Source of the DNA: JAGLTN01 sp023135255
GTDB taxonomy: Bacteria > Planctomycetota > Phycisphaerae > Sedimentisphaerales > Anaerobacaceae
NCBI GenBank assembly: GCA_030639495.1
Contig: DAOWCP010000003.1
Span: 1-55,539 of the forward strand
Length of the DNA stretch: 55,539 nt
Direction of reading: 5' to 3'
This document shows, one piece after another, positions 25,709-34,851 of this stretch. How positions within the stretch are numbered: position 1 is the first letter of the stretch; the number at the start of each line of letters is the position of its first letter. The notes beneath the pieces are model-generated. The model did no database searches. It was not told the DNA's origin and worked only from the letters and a program-made list of their open reading frames with translations. A program made the position numbers and the translations under genes.

Positions 25709-27028
25709 CTACAATTTATCATCATCCAAAAGCATAAACTTTATTAGTGCCTCCGCAGCAATAACATCACCAACCAGCGCCTGACATTTGCACTGTGCTG
25801 TCCTCTTACGGAGCCTGATCGTCTCAGACGTAAGGATCAACTGGTCACCAGGCGTAACCGCTTTCCGTAATTTCACTTTATCCATGCTAAGCAAAACCGC
25901 AAGCTTACCGGTATTTTCAAGCCTCTGTGCAAAAAGCAAACCCGAAACCTGCGCCATCGCCTCAATTATCAAAACACCAGGCATGATCGGCGTACCAGGA
26001 AAATGTCCCTGAAAAAACTGCTCATTAAAACTGACATTCTTAACACCCTTGATCTTCCTGTCACCTTCTATCTCAATGACCTTATCCACAAGCAAAAATG
26101 GATACCTGTGAGGCAATATCTTCTGTATCCTGCGAATATCAAGGATCGCGTCAGTACCAAACCTATCGATCCTGTCCTGCTGTTTCGCCGCTTCATATAT
26201 CCTGCCTGCAAGCTGCTGATTCAAAGAATGACCGCTCTTATAAGCAACAACCCTGCCGCAAATACTCCTGCCCGATAGTGCCAAATCACCTATAAGATCC
26301 AGTATCTTATGCCTTACACATTCATTCTCATAACGATAGCTGTTCTTTATTGGTCCATCAGAACTAATAACCAAAATATCTTTCGGGCTCAAATGAACAC
26401 CCAACCCGCGAGCCTGAAACTGCTTAGCTTCCGCCTCAAGCAAAAACGTACGAGCAGACATAAGATTATTCTCAAAACTCTCCGGCACAATCCTGCAACT
26501 GAATATTTGTCTGCCGATCCCGGTGTGCCCGCTATAATCCAGATCAAAAGTAATATTCAAAACATCATCATCATAAGGCAGCGCATAAATATAAGAGTCA
26601 CCATCAGATACCGTAATAGGCTCACGAATTGTAAATTCTTTCTTAGCTCCCTGCTGCTCAACTACTCCTGCTTTAGTCAATGCCTTATAATAATCAATAC
26701 TGCTGCAATCATTGCAAGGCAACTCCACCCCATCAACTTCAATTATAAGATTATCAATTCCCAAAGCACTGACAGCTGCAAGACAGTGTTCCGTAGTCTC
26801 AACACTAACAGGCCCTTTTGCCAAAGCAGTTCGCCTGGCCATCTGAGCAACATTACCAACCACTGCCTCAATGCGAACAGGCTCCGCAAGGTCAGTACGA
26901 ACAAATACAACACCATGGTTCACCTCCGCTGGACGAAAAACCATCTTTGCTTCTTTGCCGCTAAACAGACCTTTGCCTGATATTTTAACTTCAGAATTAA
27001 TCGTCTTTTGAAGCTTCAAGACAGTCAA
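25709..27028 (-). CDS. lpxC: bifunctional LpxC deacetylase - FabZ dehydratase
   Basis: LpxC (about residues 1-285) removes the acetyl group from acylated UDP-GlcNAc, the committed lipid A step. FabZ (about 295-439) dehydrates 3-hydroxyacyl-ACP. The zinc and catalytic residues of LpxC are visible as TTEHCLAAV, RHKILDLIGDLAL and KSGHSLNQQL. The N-terminal GLHSG-type motif reads GLFSG, with Phe in place of His. FabZ has ILPHRYPFLLVDKV and GHFPGTPIMPGVLIIEAMAQ with its His and Glu. The same fusion is common in Bacteroidetes and some planctomycetes. Its start overlaps the end of lpxD by 32 bases, implying translational coupling. Confidence 0.96.
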   Translation of the reverse strand: MTVLKLQKTINSEVKISGKGLFSGKEAKMVFRPAEVNHGVVFVRTDLAEPVRIEAVVGNVAQMARRTALAKGPVSVETTEHCLAAVSALGIDNLIIEVDGVELPCNDCSSIDYYKALTKAGVVEQQGAKKEFTIREPITVSDGDSYIYALPYDDDVLNITFDLDYSGHTGIGRQIFSCRIVPESFENNLMSARTFLLEAEAKQFQARGLGVHLSPKDILVISSDGPIKNSYRYENECVRHKILDLIGDLALSGRSICGRVVAYKSGHSLNQQLAGRIYEAAKQQDRIDRFGTDAILDIRRIQKILPHRYPFLLVDKVIEIEGDRKIKGVKNVSFNEQFFQGHFPGTPIMPGVLIIEAMAQVSGLLFAQRLENTGKLAVLLSMDKVKLRKAVTPGDQLILTSETIRLRKRTAQCKCQALVGDVIAAEALIKFMLLDDDKL

Positions 27029-28031
27029 CCCTCTTACTTAATTTCTTCACTTGCTTCGCTATTTCAGGCAGCTTTTTGATAGTCAGTAGTCTCTGAATAG
27101 TTTTCTTCGCATCATCTGCCGGAGCTCCGAGTATCTTCATACCAGGGGCAATATCACTGATAATACCTGTCATCGCCCCTGCCATAACACCGGCGCCTAT
27201 ATCAACATTATCTGCTACACCAACCTGCCCTGCCAGCACAACACCATCGCCCAGCTTACTGCTGCCGGCTATGCCCACCTGGGATATTATCAAACAGCAT
27301 TTACCCAATACAACATTATGAGCGATCATCACGAGATTATCGATCTTAGTACCGGCACCAATAACAGTATTACCAAATTTAGCCCGGTCAACACAGCTAT
27401 TAGAACCGATCTCAACAAAATCCTCAATAACAACACCGCCGTTATGAGGAATCAGCCTGTACGCACCGTCAATAAAATAATAACCAAAACCTGTCGCTCC
27501 AATAGTGCTGTTGGCTTGGATTATAACATTATTACCTATAGAACAGTTATGATACACAACCACATTATAGTCCATTCTGCTGCCGTTGCCAATTTTGGAA
27601 TTTTCACCAATTTTGCATCCAGCTTTAAGAACTACATTATCGCCGATCTCAGCGCCGTCAGCAATAACAACCCCTGGGCCGATATAAACATCATTGCCGA
27701 TCTTAGCGCTATCGGCAATCTCAGCACCGGGACTTATCGAAGGTCGAAATCCTTTCAACTGCGGGGCAAAAATCCCTAAAACATCGATCAGCGACTTATT
27801 AATATCATCAACTACAAGCTGGGGCTTATCCAAACCTTCAACACGCGCAGAAACCATCACTACACCAGCGCCGCTGTCGGCAACCTTAGACGAACGCTTC
27901 TTATCAGTAACAAAGGTTATCTGATCTGCGCCGGCAGTATCTATCGTCCCAACCGAACTAATCACCACCGAATCGTCGCCAAATATTTTAGCGCCTATCT
28001 TTTCCGCTAATTGACCAGTCGTTAATTCCAT
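26997..28031 (-). CDS. lpxD: UDP-3-O-(3-hydroxyacyl)glucosamine N-acyltransferase
   Basis: LpxD adds the N-linked 3-hydroxyacyl chain to the LpxC product. The N-terminal uridine-binding domain (MELTTGQLAEKIGAKIFGDD, residues 1-100) is followed by hexapeptide repeats (IGPGVVIADGAEIGDNVVLKAG), and GATGFGYYFIDG is typical. The catalytic His is in KIDNLVMIAHNVVLG. A C-terminal helix ends at VDCLEASKDD. The 344-residue length is normal. It lies between skp (30-base gap) and lpxC-fabZ (32-base overlap), the classic order. Confidence 0.96.
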   Translation of the reverse strand: MELTTGQLAEKIGAKIFGDDSVVISSVGTIDTAGADQITFVTDKKRSSKVADSGAGVVMVSARVEGLDKPQLVVDDINKSLIDVLGIFAPQLKGFRPSISPGAEIADSAKIGNDVYIGPGVVIADGAEIGDNVVLKAGCKIGENSKIGNGSRMDYNVVVYHNCSIGNNVIIQANSTIGATGFGYYFIDGAYRLIPHNGGVVIEDFVEIGSNSCVDRAKFGNTVIGAGTKIDNLVMIAHNVVLGKCCLIISQVGIAGSSKLGDGVVLAGQVGVADNVDIGAGVMAGAMTGIISDIAPGMKILGAPADDAKKTIQRLLTIKKLPEIAKQVKKLSKRVDCLEASKDD

Positions 28032-28061
28032 ACTAATAAAACCCTAATCTCTTAATAACTG

Positions 28062-28652
28062 CTACTTCTCTGCATCAAACACAGTCATAACATCACCTGT
28101 AATATCAACACAACCTCCGCTGTAAAGAAGTTTGTTCGTACGAATAACAAGCATCAGCTCGTTTGCGGTAGGTGTTGGAAACTCAACTTCATCTTTTGCG
28201 AAAACCATAACCAACCCACGCTGGGCGGCAACTTCACCTGTAATGCGAAGAATATCCTGATATATCTTTTCCGTCCACTGCTTATCCTGCATAGTCATAC
28301 TCTGTTTATGAAATTCCTTCAATGCTTCGAGCTTTGCCTGCTTCTCAAAAATTGATTTGCTAAGTGCCATATAGTCACCGCTGCCGACAACAAGAGTCTT
28401 CAGGCCCGCCTCATCTGCATCCATCTCTTTAGAAAGCTTCTCAAGCTCTGCAATTATCCTGTCCTGCTGAGCCTCTGCATCTGTACGATACTTTACATTC
28501 TTCTGACTATTCTCAAATATCGTCCGGATACTTACCACACCATATTTTGAATCACTTGGCTTCTCACTTGATTGTGCCCAGCTATGGCCATAGCTCACAA
28601 ACAAAACTGCTAAACCCAATAAACCGAAAAATATAACACTCTTTGCTTTCAT
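28062..28652 (-). CDS. skp: OmpH/Skp-family periplasmic chaperone
   Basis: Skp holds unfolded outer-membrane proteins in the periplasm before BamA inserts them. A signal peptide (VIFFGLLGLAVLFVSYGHSWA) is followed by a beta strand (YGVVSIRTIFENSQ) and a long charged helical hairpin (about residues 60-145), as expected for this trimer-forming family. The C-terminus folds back (RGLVMVFAKDEVEF). The 196 residues are slightly long. An AAAGGG site precedes the ATG by 6 bases. Its position between bamA and lpxD is the standard one and supports the call more than the sequence alone. Confidence 0.88.
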   Translation of the reverse strand: MKAKSVIFFGLLGLAVLFVSYGHSWAQSSEKPSDSKYGVVSIRTIFENSQKNVKYRTDAEAQQDRIIAELEKLSKEMDADEAGLKTLVVGSGDYMALSKSIFEKQAKLEALKEFHKQSMTMQDKQWTEKIYQDILRITGEVAAQRGLVMVFAKDEVEFPTPTANELMLVIRTNKLLYSGGCVDITGDVMTVFDAEK

Positions 28653-28696
28653 ATATTAACCCTTTCAAACATATCGTTTTTATGAACAAATCTTTT

Positions 28697-28799
28697 TATA
28701 CTGATCCTAATTGAATTTTACCGTTTATCCGCGGGTAAATCACTTAAAAATAATAAGTTACGGATTTATTCGCGGACATTTCTTACCCTGAAGGGTATA
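28697..28799 (+). repeat. 103-bp TA-flanked repeat, family 2, copy 1
   Basis: Copy between bamA and skp. Family features: left end TATACTGATC, then a near-palindrome around CCGCGG (TTTATCCGCGGGTAAA), a small hairpin ACTT...AAGT, a second TTTATTCGCGG segment and a right end with ACCCTGAAGGGTATA. Plus orientation here means it is transcribed in reverse within the bamA-skp message. Copies at 36263, 37359 and 40498-40702 share about 85-95 percent of positions by eye. Both ends abut TA. Confidence 0.85.
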
Positions 28800-28800
28800 A

Positions 28801-31134
28801 CTAAAACAGCCTTCCAACTGAAAAACTGAACAATTGCGTATCATCGCTGCTGTCTTTCATCACAGGCGTTGCGATTGAAAATCTCATCGGCACAGGACCA
28901 AACCACTGAGGCAGCATTATCTGCAATCCCATACCAACCGCAGCACGATAACCGCCGGTCTCAACCATACCACTGTCAACAAACAACATAAGTGCAAAAT
29001 TCTCATTAAAGATCGGGATCGTCACCTCCGTATTAGCAAGTATCATCCAGTCACTTCCTATCGGATCGTCACGCTTGGCACCCGCCAAAGGCGCTCCATT
29101 AGCAGTTCGCAAACCTCTCGGGCTAACTCCGCGATAGTCAAAACCTCTGATACTGCCCTGACCGCCCGCATAAAATTTCTCAAACACCGGAGCATTACCA
29201 ACTATCGAACCTGCCTCAAGCTTAAATGCCCATATCGTCTTACGTTCATCCAAATCCTCAAAGATAGTTTTGTAACGTCTGTAAACACCTCTTACTACAC
29301 CAAAAGTATAATCTCCACCGACTTGCTCATAACTTAAATTAAACATATATCCCTTGGAAGGGTTCCAGTTATCGTCAGTGGTATCCTTACCAAACCCGAA
29401 CCTTACCCCGCCGAGAAAACTTTTGCCTTTATCGTCGAAAACTTCCTTAGGTGCATCCATTTCAATACCCGAAATATCTACCTGTTCAAGTCTGAAGCTT
29501 ATACTTCTTCGCCAGTTATTTTTATAACGCTTCTCAAAACCCAGATACCCTTTAATCCTCCCCTCATCATAACTCTCCTGCTCTCTTTCCCAGCTTGAAC
29601 CAACCATATTAAGTGAAATAGGCTTATCAAGAAAATAAGGCTCCGTGAAACTAACAGAATACTGACTAACTTCAGTTCCGGGCTCTAAAGCAATCCGTAA
29701 ATTCTGCCCCGCACCCTTATAAGCTTTACCCGTAAGAAATTCACCCCAGTTCTCAGGCTTATCTGATGAATCAAAATTCCTTTGCTGATAAACCAACTGC
29801 CCTATAGCACCGCTATTACTCGAAACACCCGCACCGAGAAGAATAGACCCCGTCTGCCCCTCGGTAATATCAACCTTAGCATTCTTATAACCCTGCTCAC
29901 CATCGACCGGGGTAATAACAACAGATTCCGCCACCGCCATCTGCTGTATCCTCTTTTCAAGAAAACCCTTACCGCTGCCGGGGGCCTTATACGCATCATA
30001 CCAGTTGCCCGGCACAAAATCATACTCATCCAATATCTGCCTGACAACCTTATCCTGCGTATCCTCATTACCGCTTATATTAACCAGACCGATCTTATAA
30101 CGCTGTCTCTCAGTTATTTCAAATTCAACGTCAACTCGATTGCCTGGTAAAAAAACCCGCTTCTCCTCAACAGACGCATCGACAAAACCTATCGCCTTAT
30201 AATGCGCAAGAATACTCCTGACATCAAACCGGGATTTGTACTCGCTGTACATCTGACCTTCTTCAAGCCTGAAACCCTCTCGAAGAGTCTCTTCATCGAA
30301 ATATTTATTACCCGAAAATTTTATACCCTCAACGTTATATATTTCACCTTCTGCAATATTAAAAGCAACGTAAACTTTCGTCTTAGTCTCATTAAAACTA
30401 ATATCGCTCTCTATTTTGGTGTCAAGAAAACCACGCTTGGAATATACTTTTTCAAGCTTGGTAACATCCCCGGCAATCTCCTCTTCATCATAATATTTAT
30501 TCAAAACAAGAAATTTCTTTGTCTTAGTCTTAAGAGATCTTTTCAGCCTGGAAGTCTTAATTGACTCATTGCCTGAAATCTTAACCGAAACAATCCTCGC
30601 CCTGGATCCTTCATTAATCTTATAAATAACTTTGCCGGCAGAAAGACTATCCTTATCAAAAGTTACCTCAGCAAAAGAATAACCTTTCTTATGATAATAT
30701 TCAGCAAGATCGTCAGAGCCCTTCTCTGCTATCACCGAATCGACGTAATCGCCTACCTTAAAATCAAGCTTTCTCTTTAAAGTCTTCTCCTTGATATTGT
30801 CATTACCAACAAAAGTCAGCCCCCTTGCGATATTCTGCTCGACAACAACATAAGTAAGCTCAATTTCCCCCTCAATAACCTTAGTATTATAATAGCAGTA
30901 TTCCACACCTTTAAGCTCTGCTATCCTCTTGCAGTCCTCATTGGCTCTGCCCTGCTCAAATGTGTCACCAACACGGGTCCTGACCTTAGTAAGAACCCTG
31001 TTGCTGCTCAAGCTCGCATTGCCCGCAACTTTCAATACACTGATAACACCACTGCTATCCGCATCAGCTGAAAACAAAACTCCGCTGCACAAAAATATAG
31101 TTAGCAAAACAACTATCTTCCTTGATTTTTTCAT
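28801..31134 (-). CDS. bamA: outer-membrane protein assembly factor BamA (Omp85)
   Basis: BamA inserts beta-barrel proteins in the outer membrane. A signal peptide (KIVVLLTIFLCSGVLFSADA) precedes several POTRA domains up to about residue 420, recognisable by repeating stretches such as GNASLSSNRVLTKVRTRVGD, GNESIKTSRLKRSLKTKT and GNKYFDEETLREGFRL. The C-terminal barrel (about 430-777) has the family hallmark GGQGSIRGFDYRGV and ends with a terminal strand FSFSVGRLF, whose final Phe is the usual outer-membrane signal. The 777 residues are close to typical. An AAGGA site precedes the ATG. It shares a message with skp and the lpx genes. Confidence 0.96.
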   Translation of the reverse strand: MKKSRKIVVLLTIFLCSGVLFSADADSSGVISVLKVAGNASLSSNRVLTKVRTRVGDTFEQGRANEDCKRIAELKGVEYCYYNTKVIEGEIELTYVVVEQNIARGLTFVGNDNIKEKTLKRKLDFKVGDYVDSVIAEKGSDDLAEYYHKKGYSFAEVTFDKDSLSAGKVIYKINEGSRARIVSVKISGNESIKTSRLKRSLKTKTKKFLVLNKYYDEEEIAGDVTKLEKVYSKRGFLDTKIESDISFNETKTKVYVAFNIAEGEIYNVEGIKFSGNKYFDEETLREGFRLEEGQMYSEYKSRFDVRSILAHYKAIGFVDASVEEKRVFLPGNRVDVEFEITERQRYKIGLVNISGNEDTQDKVVRQILDEYDFVPGNWYDAYKAPGSGKGFLEKRIQQMAVAESVVITPVDGEQGYKNAKVDITEGQTGSILLGAGVSSNSGAIGQLVYQQRNFDSSDKPENWGEFLTGKAYKGAGQNLRIALEPGTEVSQYSVSFTEPYFLDKPISLNMVGSSWEREQESYDEGRIKGYLGFEKRYKNNWRRSISFRLEQVDISGIEMDAPKEVFDDKGKSFLGGVRFGFGKDTTDDNWNPSKGYMFNLSYEQVGGDYTFGVVRGVYRRYKTIFEDLDERKTIWAFKLEAGSIVGNAPVFEKFYAGGQGSIRGFDYRGVSPRGLRTANGAPLAGAKRDDPIGSDWMILANTEVTIPIFNENFALMLFVDSGMVETGGYRAAVGMGLQIMLPQWFGPVPMRFSIATPVMKDSSDDTQLFSFSVGRLF

Positions 31135-31144
31135 TTTTTCATCC

Positions 31145-32569
31145 TTAAAATGGATCCTCTACATGAGTAACAAGGTTTTCAAAGCGAGTTAGCTTTTCAA
31201 CAAACGTCAGCCTGATCATTCCGGTAGGACCATTACGCTGCTTTGCTATAATAACCTCCGCCATATTTGTATTTTCATATCCAACTTCGCCGCGATGGTA
31301 ATAATCATCTCGGTGTAACAACATAACAACATCCGCATCCTGCTCAATACTTCCACTTTCACGCAGGTCGCTCATCCTCGGTCGGTGGTCTTCCCTGTTT
31401 TCCGCTGCTCGGTTAAGCTGACTCAAAACCACAACAGGAACTTCCAGCTCACGGGCAAGTGCCTTAAGATATCGCGATATCGTCGTTATCTCCTGCTGAC
31501 GAGATTCACTCCTGCCAGATCCAAGGTTCATCAACTGCAAATAGTCGACTATAACACATTGTATATCGTACTGACTTTTAAGCCTTCTCGCCTTGGCACG
31601 CAACTCCAAAGGCGTCAAACCCGCGGTATCATCAATATAAATAGGTGCCTCAGACAAAACTCCGCAAGCCTGGATCAAATCCTGATAATGCTCCGTAGAA
31701 AGAAGGCCACGCCTTACCGCCTGGGAATCCACCTTGCTGTTACTACACAAAAATCGCTCCGCAAGCTGATACCGACCCATTTCAAGAGAAAATATTGCGA
31801 TAGGTCTCTTATTATTAACACCAATATTCTCCGCAATATTCAGTGCTAAACTCGTCTTACCCATACTTGGTCTGCCCGCTACGATTATCATCTCGCCTTT
31901 CTGCAAACCGCATGTTATATCATCAAGCTCATGGAAACCAGTCGCAAGACCCGTAACCAATGTACCGTCCCGCTTTTCTATCATCTCAAAAGACCTCACT
32001 ACAAGGTCCTTCAAAGAAGACGCCACACCCGTCATCTTCTTATTGGTTACTGAAAATATCTTCTGCTCCGCAAGATCAAGCTTGTCACTAACCTCACCGG
32101 TCGCATCGTAAGCATCTTCAAGAATTTCTGTCGTTGCCTGAATTATCTCACGCAAAAGCTGCTTATTCTTGATAATATCAGTGTAATAAAGAACGTTCGC
32201 TGACGATGGAACAGACTCAATTACCCTTCCAATGTAATCTACTCCGCCCACCTCATTGAGCTGCTTAGTTTTTTCAAGCTCATCACGAAGCAAAACCGCA
32301 TCAAGCCCGACACCTTTATTCTTCTCATACAAAGTTATCAATGCATCGAAGATGATCTGGTGCTCAATACGGTAAAAAGCATCCGCCTTAACTTTCTCTA
32401 CAACAAGGCCTATGCATTCAGGGTCAACTATCATCGAACCCAAAACTCCCGCCTCAGCCGCAAGCGATTCAGGCATGCTCCGATTCAAAAGACCGCTCCC
32501 ATCAGCATCTCGGCCAACCCCTGCCTTGCCGCTTCCAGGCCTATTAACTGTCTGTTTCAGCTGATCCAC
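31145..32569 (-). CDS. dnaB: replicative DNA helicase
   Basis: Hexameric helicase that unwinds DNA at the replication fork. The N-terminal domain (about residues 35-140) has EAGVLGSMIVDPECIGLVVE. The RecA-like C-terminal domain has Walker A GRPSMGKTSLALNIA, Walker B IQCVIVDYLQLM, and the arginine-finger region LSQLNRAAENREDHRPRMSD. No intein is present. The predicted start is GTG at 32569 with a weak GAGAG site; an extra Gly/Arg-rich N-terminal stretch of about 30 residues precedes the family domain. It closes the rpsF-ssb-rpsR-rplI-dnaB block, an order found in many bacteria. bamA begins 10 bases downstream. Confidence 0.96.
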   Translation of the reverse strand: MDQLKQTVNRPGSGKAGVGRDADGSGLLNRSMPESLAAEAGVLGSMIVDPECIGLVVEKVKADAFYRIEHQIIFDALITLYEKNKGVGLDAVLLRDELEKTKQLNEVGGVDYIGRVIESVPSSANVLYYTDIIKNKQLLREIIQATTEILEDAYDATGEVSDKLDLAEQKIFSVTNKKMTGVASSLKDLVVRSFEMIEKRDGTLVTGLATGFHELDDITCGLQKGEMIIVAGRPSMGKTSLALNIAENIGVNNKRPIAIFSLEMGRYQLAERFLCSNSKVDSQAVRRGLLSTEHYQDLIQACGVLSEAPIYIDDTAGLTPLELRAKARRLKSQYDIQCVIVDYLQLMNLGSGRSESRQQEITTISRYLKALARELEVPVVVLSQLNRAAENREDHRPRMSDLRESGSIEQDADVVMLLHRDDYYHRGEVGYENTNMAEVIIAKQRNGPTGMIRLTFVEKLTRFENLVTHVEDPF

Positions 32570-32700
32570 TTTTATTCTCTCTGCAACTGGCTAACAGTAT
32601 CCATAGCGTTAAAATTGCAGCCAATAAAAACACTAAAAATCCACGCTTTACCTCATTTAAGCATACACAGTATATACTAAATTAAGGTAGATCAACAACG

Positions 32701-33291
32701 TTAAGCTTCTTCTGTTTCTGCTGCTTCTGCTGTTTCTTCAGGTTCCTGTGAATCCTGAACCGTCTCAGAATCCTGAACTGCCTGGGAATCATCCTGCTCT
32801 GGTTCGACTTCCTCTGCTTTAGCAGGAGGAACATACTCACTGTCTTCAGTAGGAACTACAACCACAGTAATTTTAACCTTGATATCAGCATTGAATTTAA
32901 GTGCAACATTCGTGTAAGTACCAACCGCTTTGATATGCTCGGAAAGCTTAATAACCTCATCCGCAACTTCAAAACCCTGCTCACGAAGGTTACCGGCAAT
33001 CTCAGCCTGTGAAACCGAACCAAACAAATGACCCTGCTGATTACACTTAGCTGCGATCACTGCCTCAGCGCCGCTGACTGCATCCGCTGCCTTACGAAGC
33101 CTGTTAGACTCCTGGATACGATGTTCAGCACGTTTAGCCTTTTCCTTCGCTATCGCCCTAATATTAGCATCCGTAGGTATAGTGCCAAAACCTTGTGGAA
33201 CAATATAATTTCTCGCATAACCATCCTTGACTTCAACTATATCGCCAAGCCAACCTAAATTATCAACATCGCTTAAAAGCAAAATCTTCAT
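32701..33291 (-). CDS. rplI: 50S ribosomal protein L9 with acidic C-terminal tail
   Basis: L9 binds 23S rRNA. Residues 1-148 are a standard L9: MKILLLSDVDNLGWLGDIVE, then VKDGYARNYIVPQGFG in the N-domain, a connecting helix, and a C-domain with GHLFGSVSQAEI. About 45 further residues rich in Glu, Gln, Asp and Ser follow (from PPAKAEEVEPEQDD to the end), which most L9 proteins lack. The S6 protein of the same operon has a similar extension. rpsR lies 58 bases upstream. Confidence 0.96.
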   Translation of the reverse strand: MKILLLSDVDNLGWLGDIVEVKDGYARNYIVPQGFGTIPTDANIRAIAKEKAKRAEHRIQESNRLRKAADAVSGAEAVIAAKCNQQGHLFGSVSQAEIAGNLREQGFEVADEVIKLSEHIKAVGTYTNVALKFNADIKVKITVVVVPTEDSEYVPPAKAEEVEPEQDDSQAVQDSETVQDSQEPEETAEAAETEEA

Positions 33292-33349
33292 ACTATTTTA
33301 TCTCCAAAACTTTCTGGTCATTAAAAAAACCAGTACAAAATACAAAAGA

Positions 33350-33610
33350 TTAGTTTGTAAAGGGCAACAATGCCATGTACCTGGCTCGCTTAATCGCCTT
33401 TTTAACTTTCCTCTGACAACCTGCGCAATTACCGCTTCTCTTACGAGAATAGATCTTGCCGCGATTAGTCAAAAGCCTCTCAAGAACAGCAATATCCTTG
33501 TAGTCAACATAATCAACCGTTCTTCTGCAAAAACGGCATTGTGTCTGCTCTCGGCTTGCCAAAAAATTCGTCTTTTTTCTGCTATCTGTTTTCTTTTTAA
33601 ATGTTCCCAT
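33350..33610 (-). CDS. rpsR: 30S ribosomal protein S18
   Basis: S18 pairs with S6 on the 30S platform. The 86-residue protein has CRFCRRTVDYVDYKDIAVLE, then LLTNRGKIYSRKRSGNCAGC and QRKVKKAIKRARYMALLPF. The CxxC and CAGC pairs indicate the zinc-binding form of S18. It sits between ssb and rplI, the classic order. Confidence 0.97.
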   Translation of the reverse strand: MGTFKKKTDSRKKTNFLASREQTQCRFCRRTVDYVDYKDIAVLERLLTNRGKIYSRKRSGNCAGCQRKVKKAIKRARYMALLPFTN

Positions 33611-33703
33611 TTTTTACCTATCCAAAATTATGTCTTATTCTTTAGACCTTATCGTTTCTGTAATTACTAAATCACAAAACACTTTCACTATATCGTTTCC
33701 GCT

Positions 33704-34141
33704 CTAAAACGGAATATCATCATCGCTCACCGCTGGACCTGAATCTCCAACCGCGGGAGTTGAACTTGCGCCGCCGCCATATCCCTGGCTCTGGCCACCA
33801 CCTTGACCCTGGGCAGACCCTAAAAACTGGAAAGTATCAATGACCACGCTGTGCTTACTGCGCTTGCTGCCGTCCTGGGCTGTCCAGCTGTCAAATTTCA
33901 GTCTGCCTTCAATCAAAACAGGTCGGCCCTTAGAAAGATACTTATTGATCGTCTCAGCTTGCCTCGCAAAGGCTTTACATTCAATAAAGCACGTTTCTTC
34001 TTTCTTCTGACCATCCTTGCCTGTCCAGGTGCGATTCACCGCCAGACCAAACTCAACAACTGCGGTCTGTGAAGGAAGATAAGACAACTGAGGGTCCCTG
34101 GTCAGATTACCTACCAACAATATTTTGTTAAAATTCGCCAT
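33704..34141 (-). CDS. ssb: single-stranded DNA-binding protein
   Basis: SSB coats single-stranded DNA during replication and repair. The OB fold (residues 1-110) opens NKILLVGNLTRDPQLSYLPS and includes FIECKAFARQAETINKYLSK and VLIEGRLKFDSW. A Gly/Gln-rich linker leads to the acidic tip DDDIPF, which recruits partner proteins. The 145 residues are typical. A GAGG site lies 9 bases before the ATG. It lies between rpsF and rpsR. Confidence 0.97.
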   Translation of the reverse strand: MANFNKILLVGNLTRDPQLSYLPSQTAVVEFGLAVNRTWTGKDGQKKEETCFIECKAFARQAETINKYLSKGRPVLIEGRLKFDSWTAQDGSKRSKHSVVIDTFQFLGSAQGQGGGQSQGYGGGASSTPAVGDSGPAVSDDDIPF

Positions 34142-34167
34142 TTCTGTCCTCGCCTTTTCAGTCTGAT

Positions 34168-34827
34168 TTAATCTTCGTCCTTCTTGACTTCTTCAACTTC
34201 CGATACCACATCATCCGCAGATTCTTCAGCAACATCTACCGCTTTAGCTTCCTCAATCTCAGCTTCTGCAGGTTCCGCTGCTGCTTCAACTTCCTCAGCT
34301 TTAGCTTCCGCTGCTGCCTTGGCTTCTTCAACCTCAGCTTCTGCCGGTTCCGCTACTACTTCAACTTCCTCAGCTTTAGCTTCCGCTGCTGCTTCAACTT
34401 CTTTAGCTTTAGCTTCCGCTGCTGCCTTGGCTTCTTCAACCTTGGCTTCTGCCGCCGCTACTGCTTCTGCCGCTTTTCTTTCTGCCGCCACGACAGGAGT
34501 TTCTCTGTCAATATCTTCCTGGCTCATAGGCTCTGTGCTGAGAATAAGAACACGCATGATCTTCTCTGAAAGCTTAACATCTCTTTCAATATCCTTAACT
34601 CTTTCACCTGCAACCTTAAAATAGCAGAGAAGATAAGTACCCCTGCTCTTTTTGTTGATCTCATAAGCAAGTTTTCTTTCGTCCCACTTACTAAGAGAAA
34701 CGATCTCAGCTTCAGCTCTGTTCAGTATATTCTTGATAAGCTCCATTACGCCATCCCAATCAGATGCCGCCAAAGCCGAATCAACGAGAAACATACCTTC
34801 GTATAAATTCTTACTAACAGTTTCCAA
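34168..34827 (-). CDS. rpsF: 30S ribosomal protein S6 with long Ala/Glu-rich C-terminal repeat
   Basis: S6 binds S18 and 16S rRNA. Residues about 1-100 are canonical (NLYEGMFLVDSALAASDWDG, KLAYEINKKSRGTYLLCYF). About 115 residues follow that S6 proteins usually lack: an alanine- and glutamate-rich, probably helical repeat with the unit AEAKAEEVEAAAEPAEAEVE recurring with small changes. TTG at 34827 is chosen because a full AGGAGGT lies six bases upstream (34834-34840); an in-frame ATG at 34845 would place that site inside the gene. It is first of the rpsF-ssb-rpsR-rplI-dnaB block. Confidence 0.94.
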   Translation of the reverse strand: METVSKNLYEGMFLVDSALAASDWDGVMELIKNILNRAEAEIVSLSKWDERKLAYEINKKSRGTYLLCYFKVAGERVKDIERDVKLSEKIMRVLILSTEPMSQEDIDRETPVVAAERKAAEAVAAAEAKVEEAKAAAEAKAKEVEAAAEAKAEEVEVVAEPAEAEVEEAKAAAEAKAEEVEAAAEPAEAEIEEAKAVDVAEESADDVVSEVEEVKKDED

Positions 34828-34851
34828 ACTATTACCTCCTGTCAATTAAAC

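Noticed and set aside
34184..34624. Ser/Ala/Thr-rich plus-strand frame opposite rpsF
   Set aside because: It is the antisense image of the Ala/Glu repeat in S6, not an independent gene.
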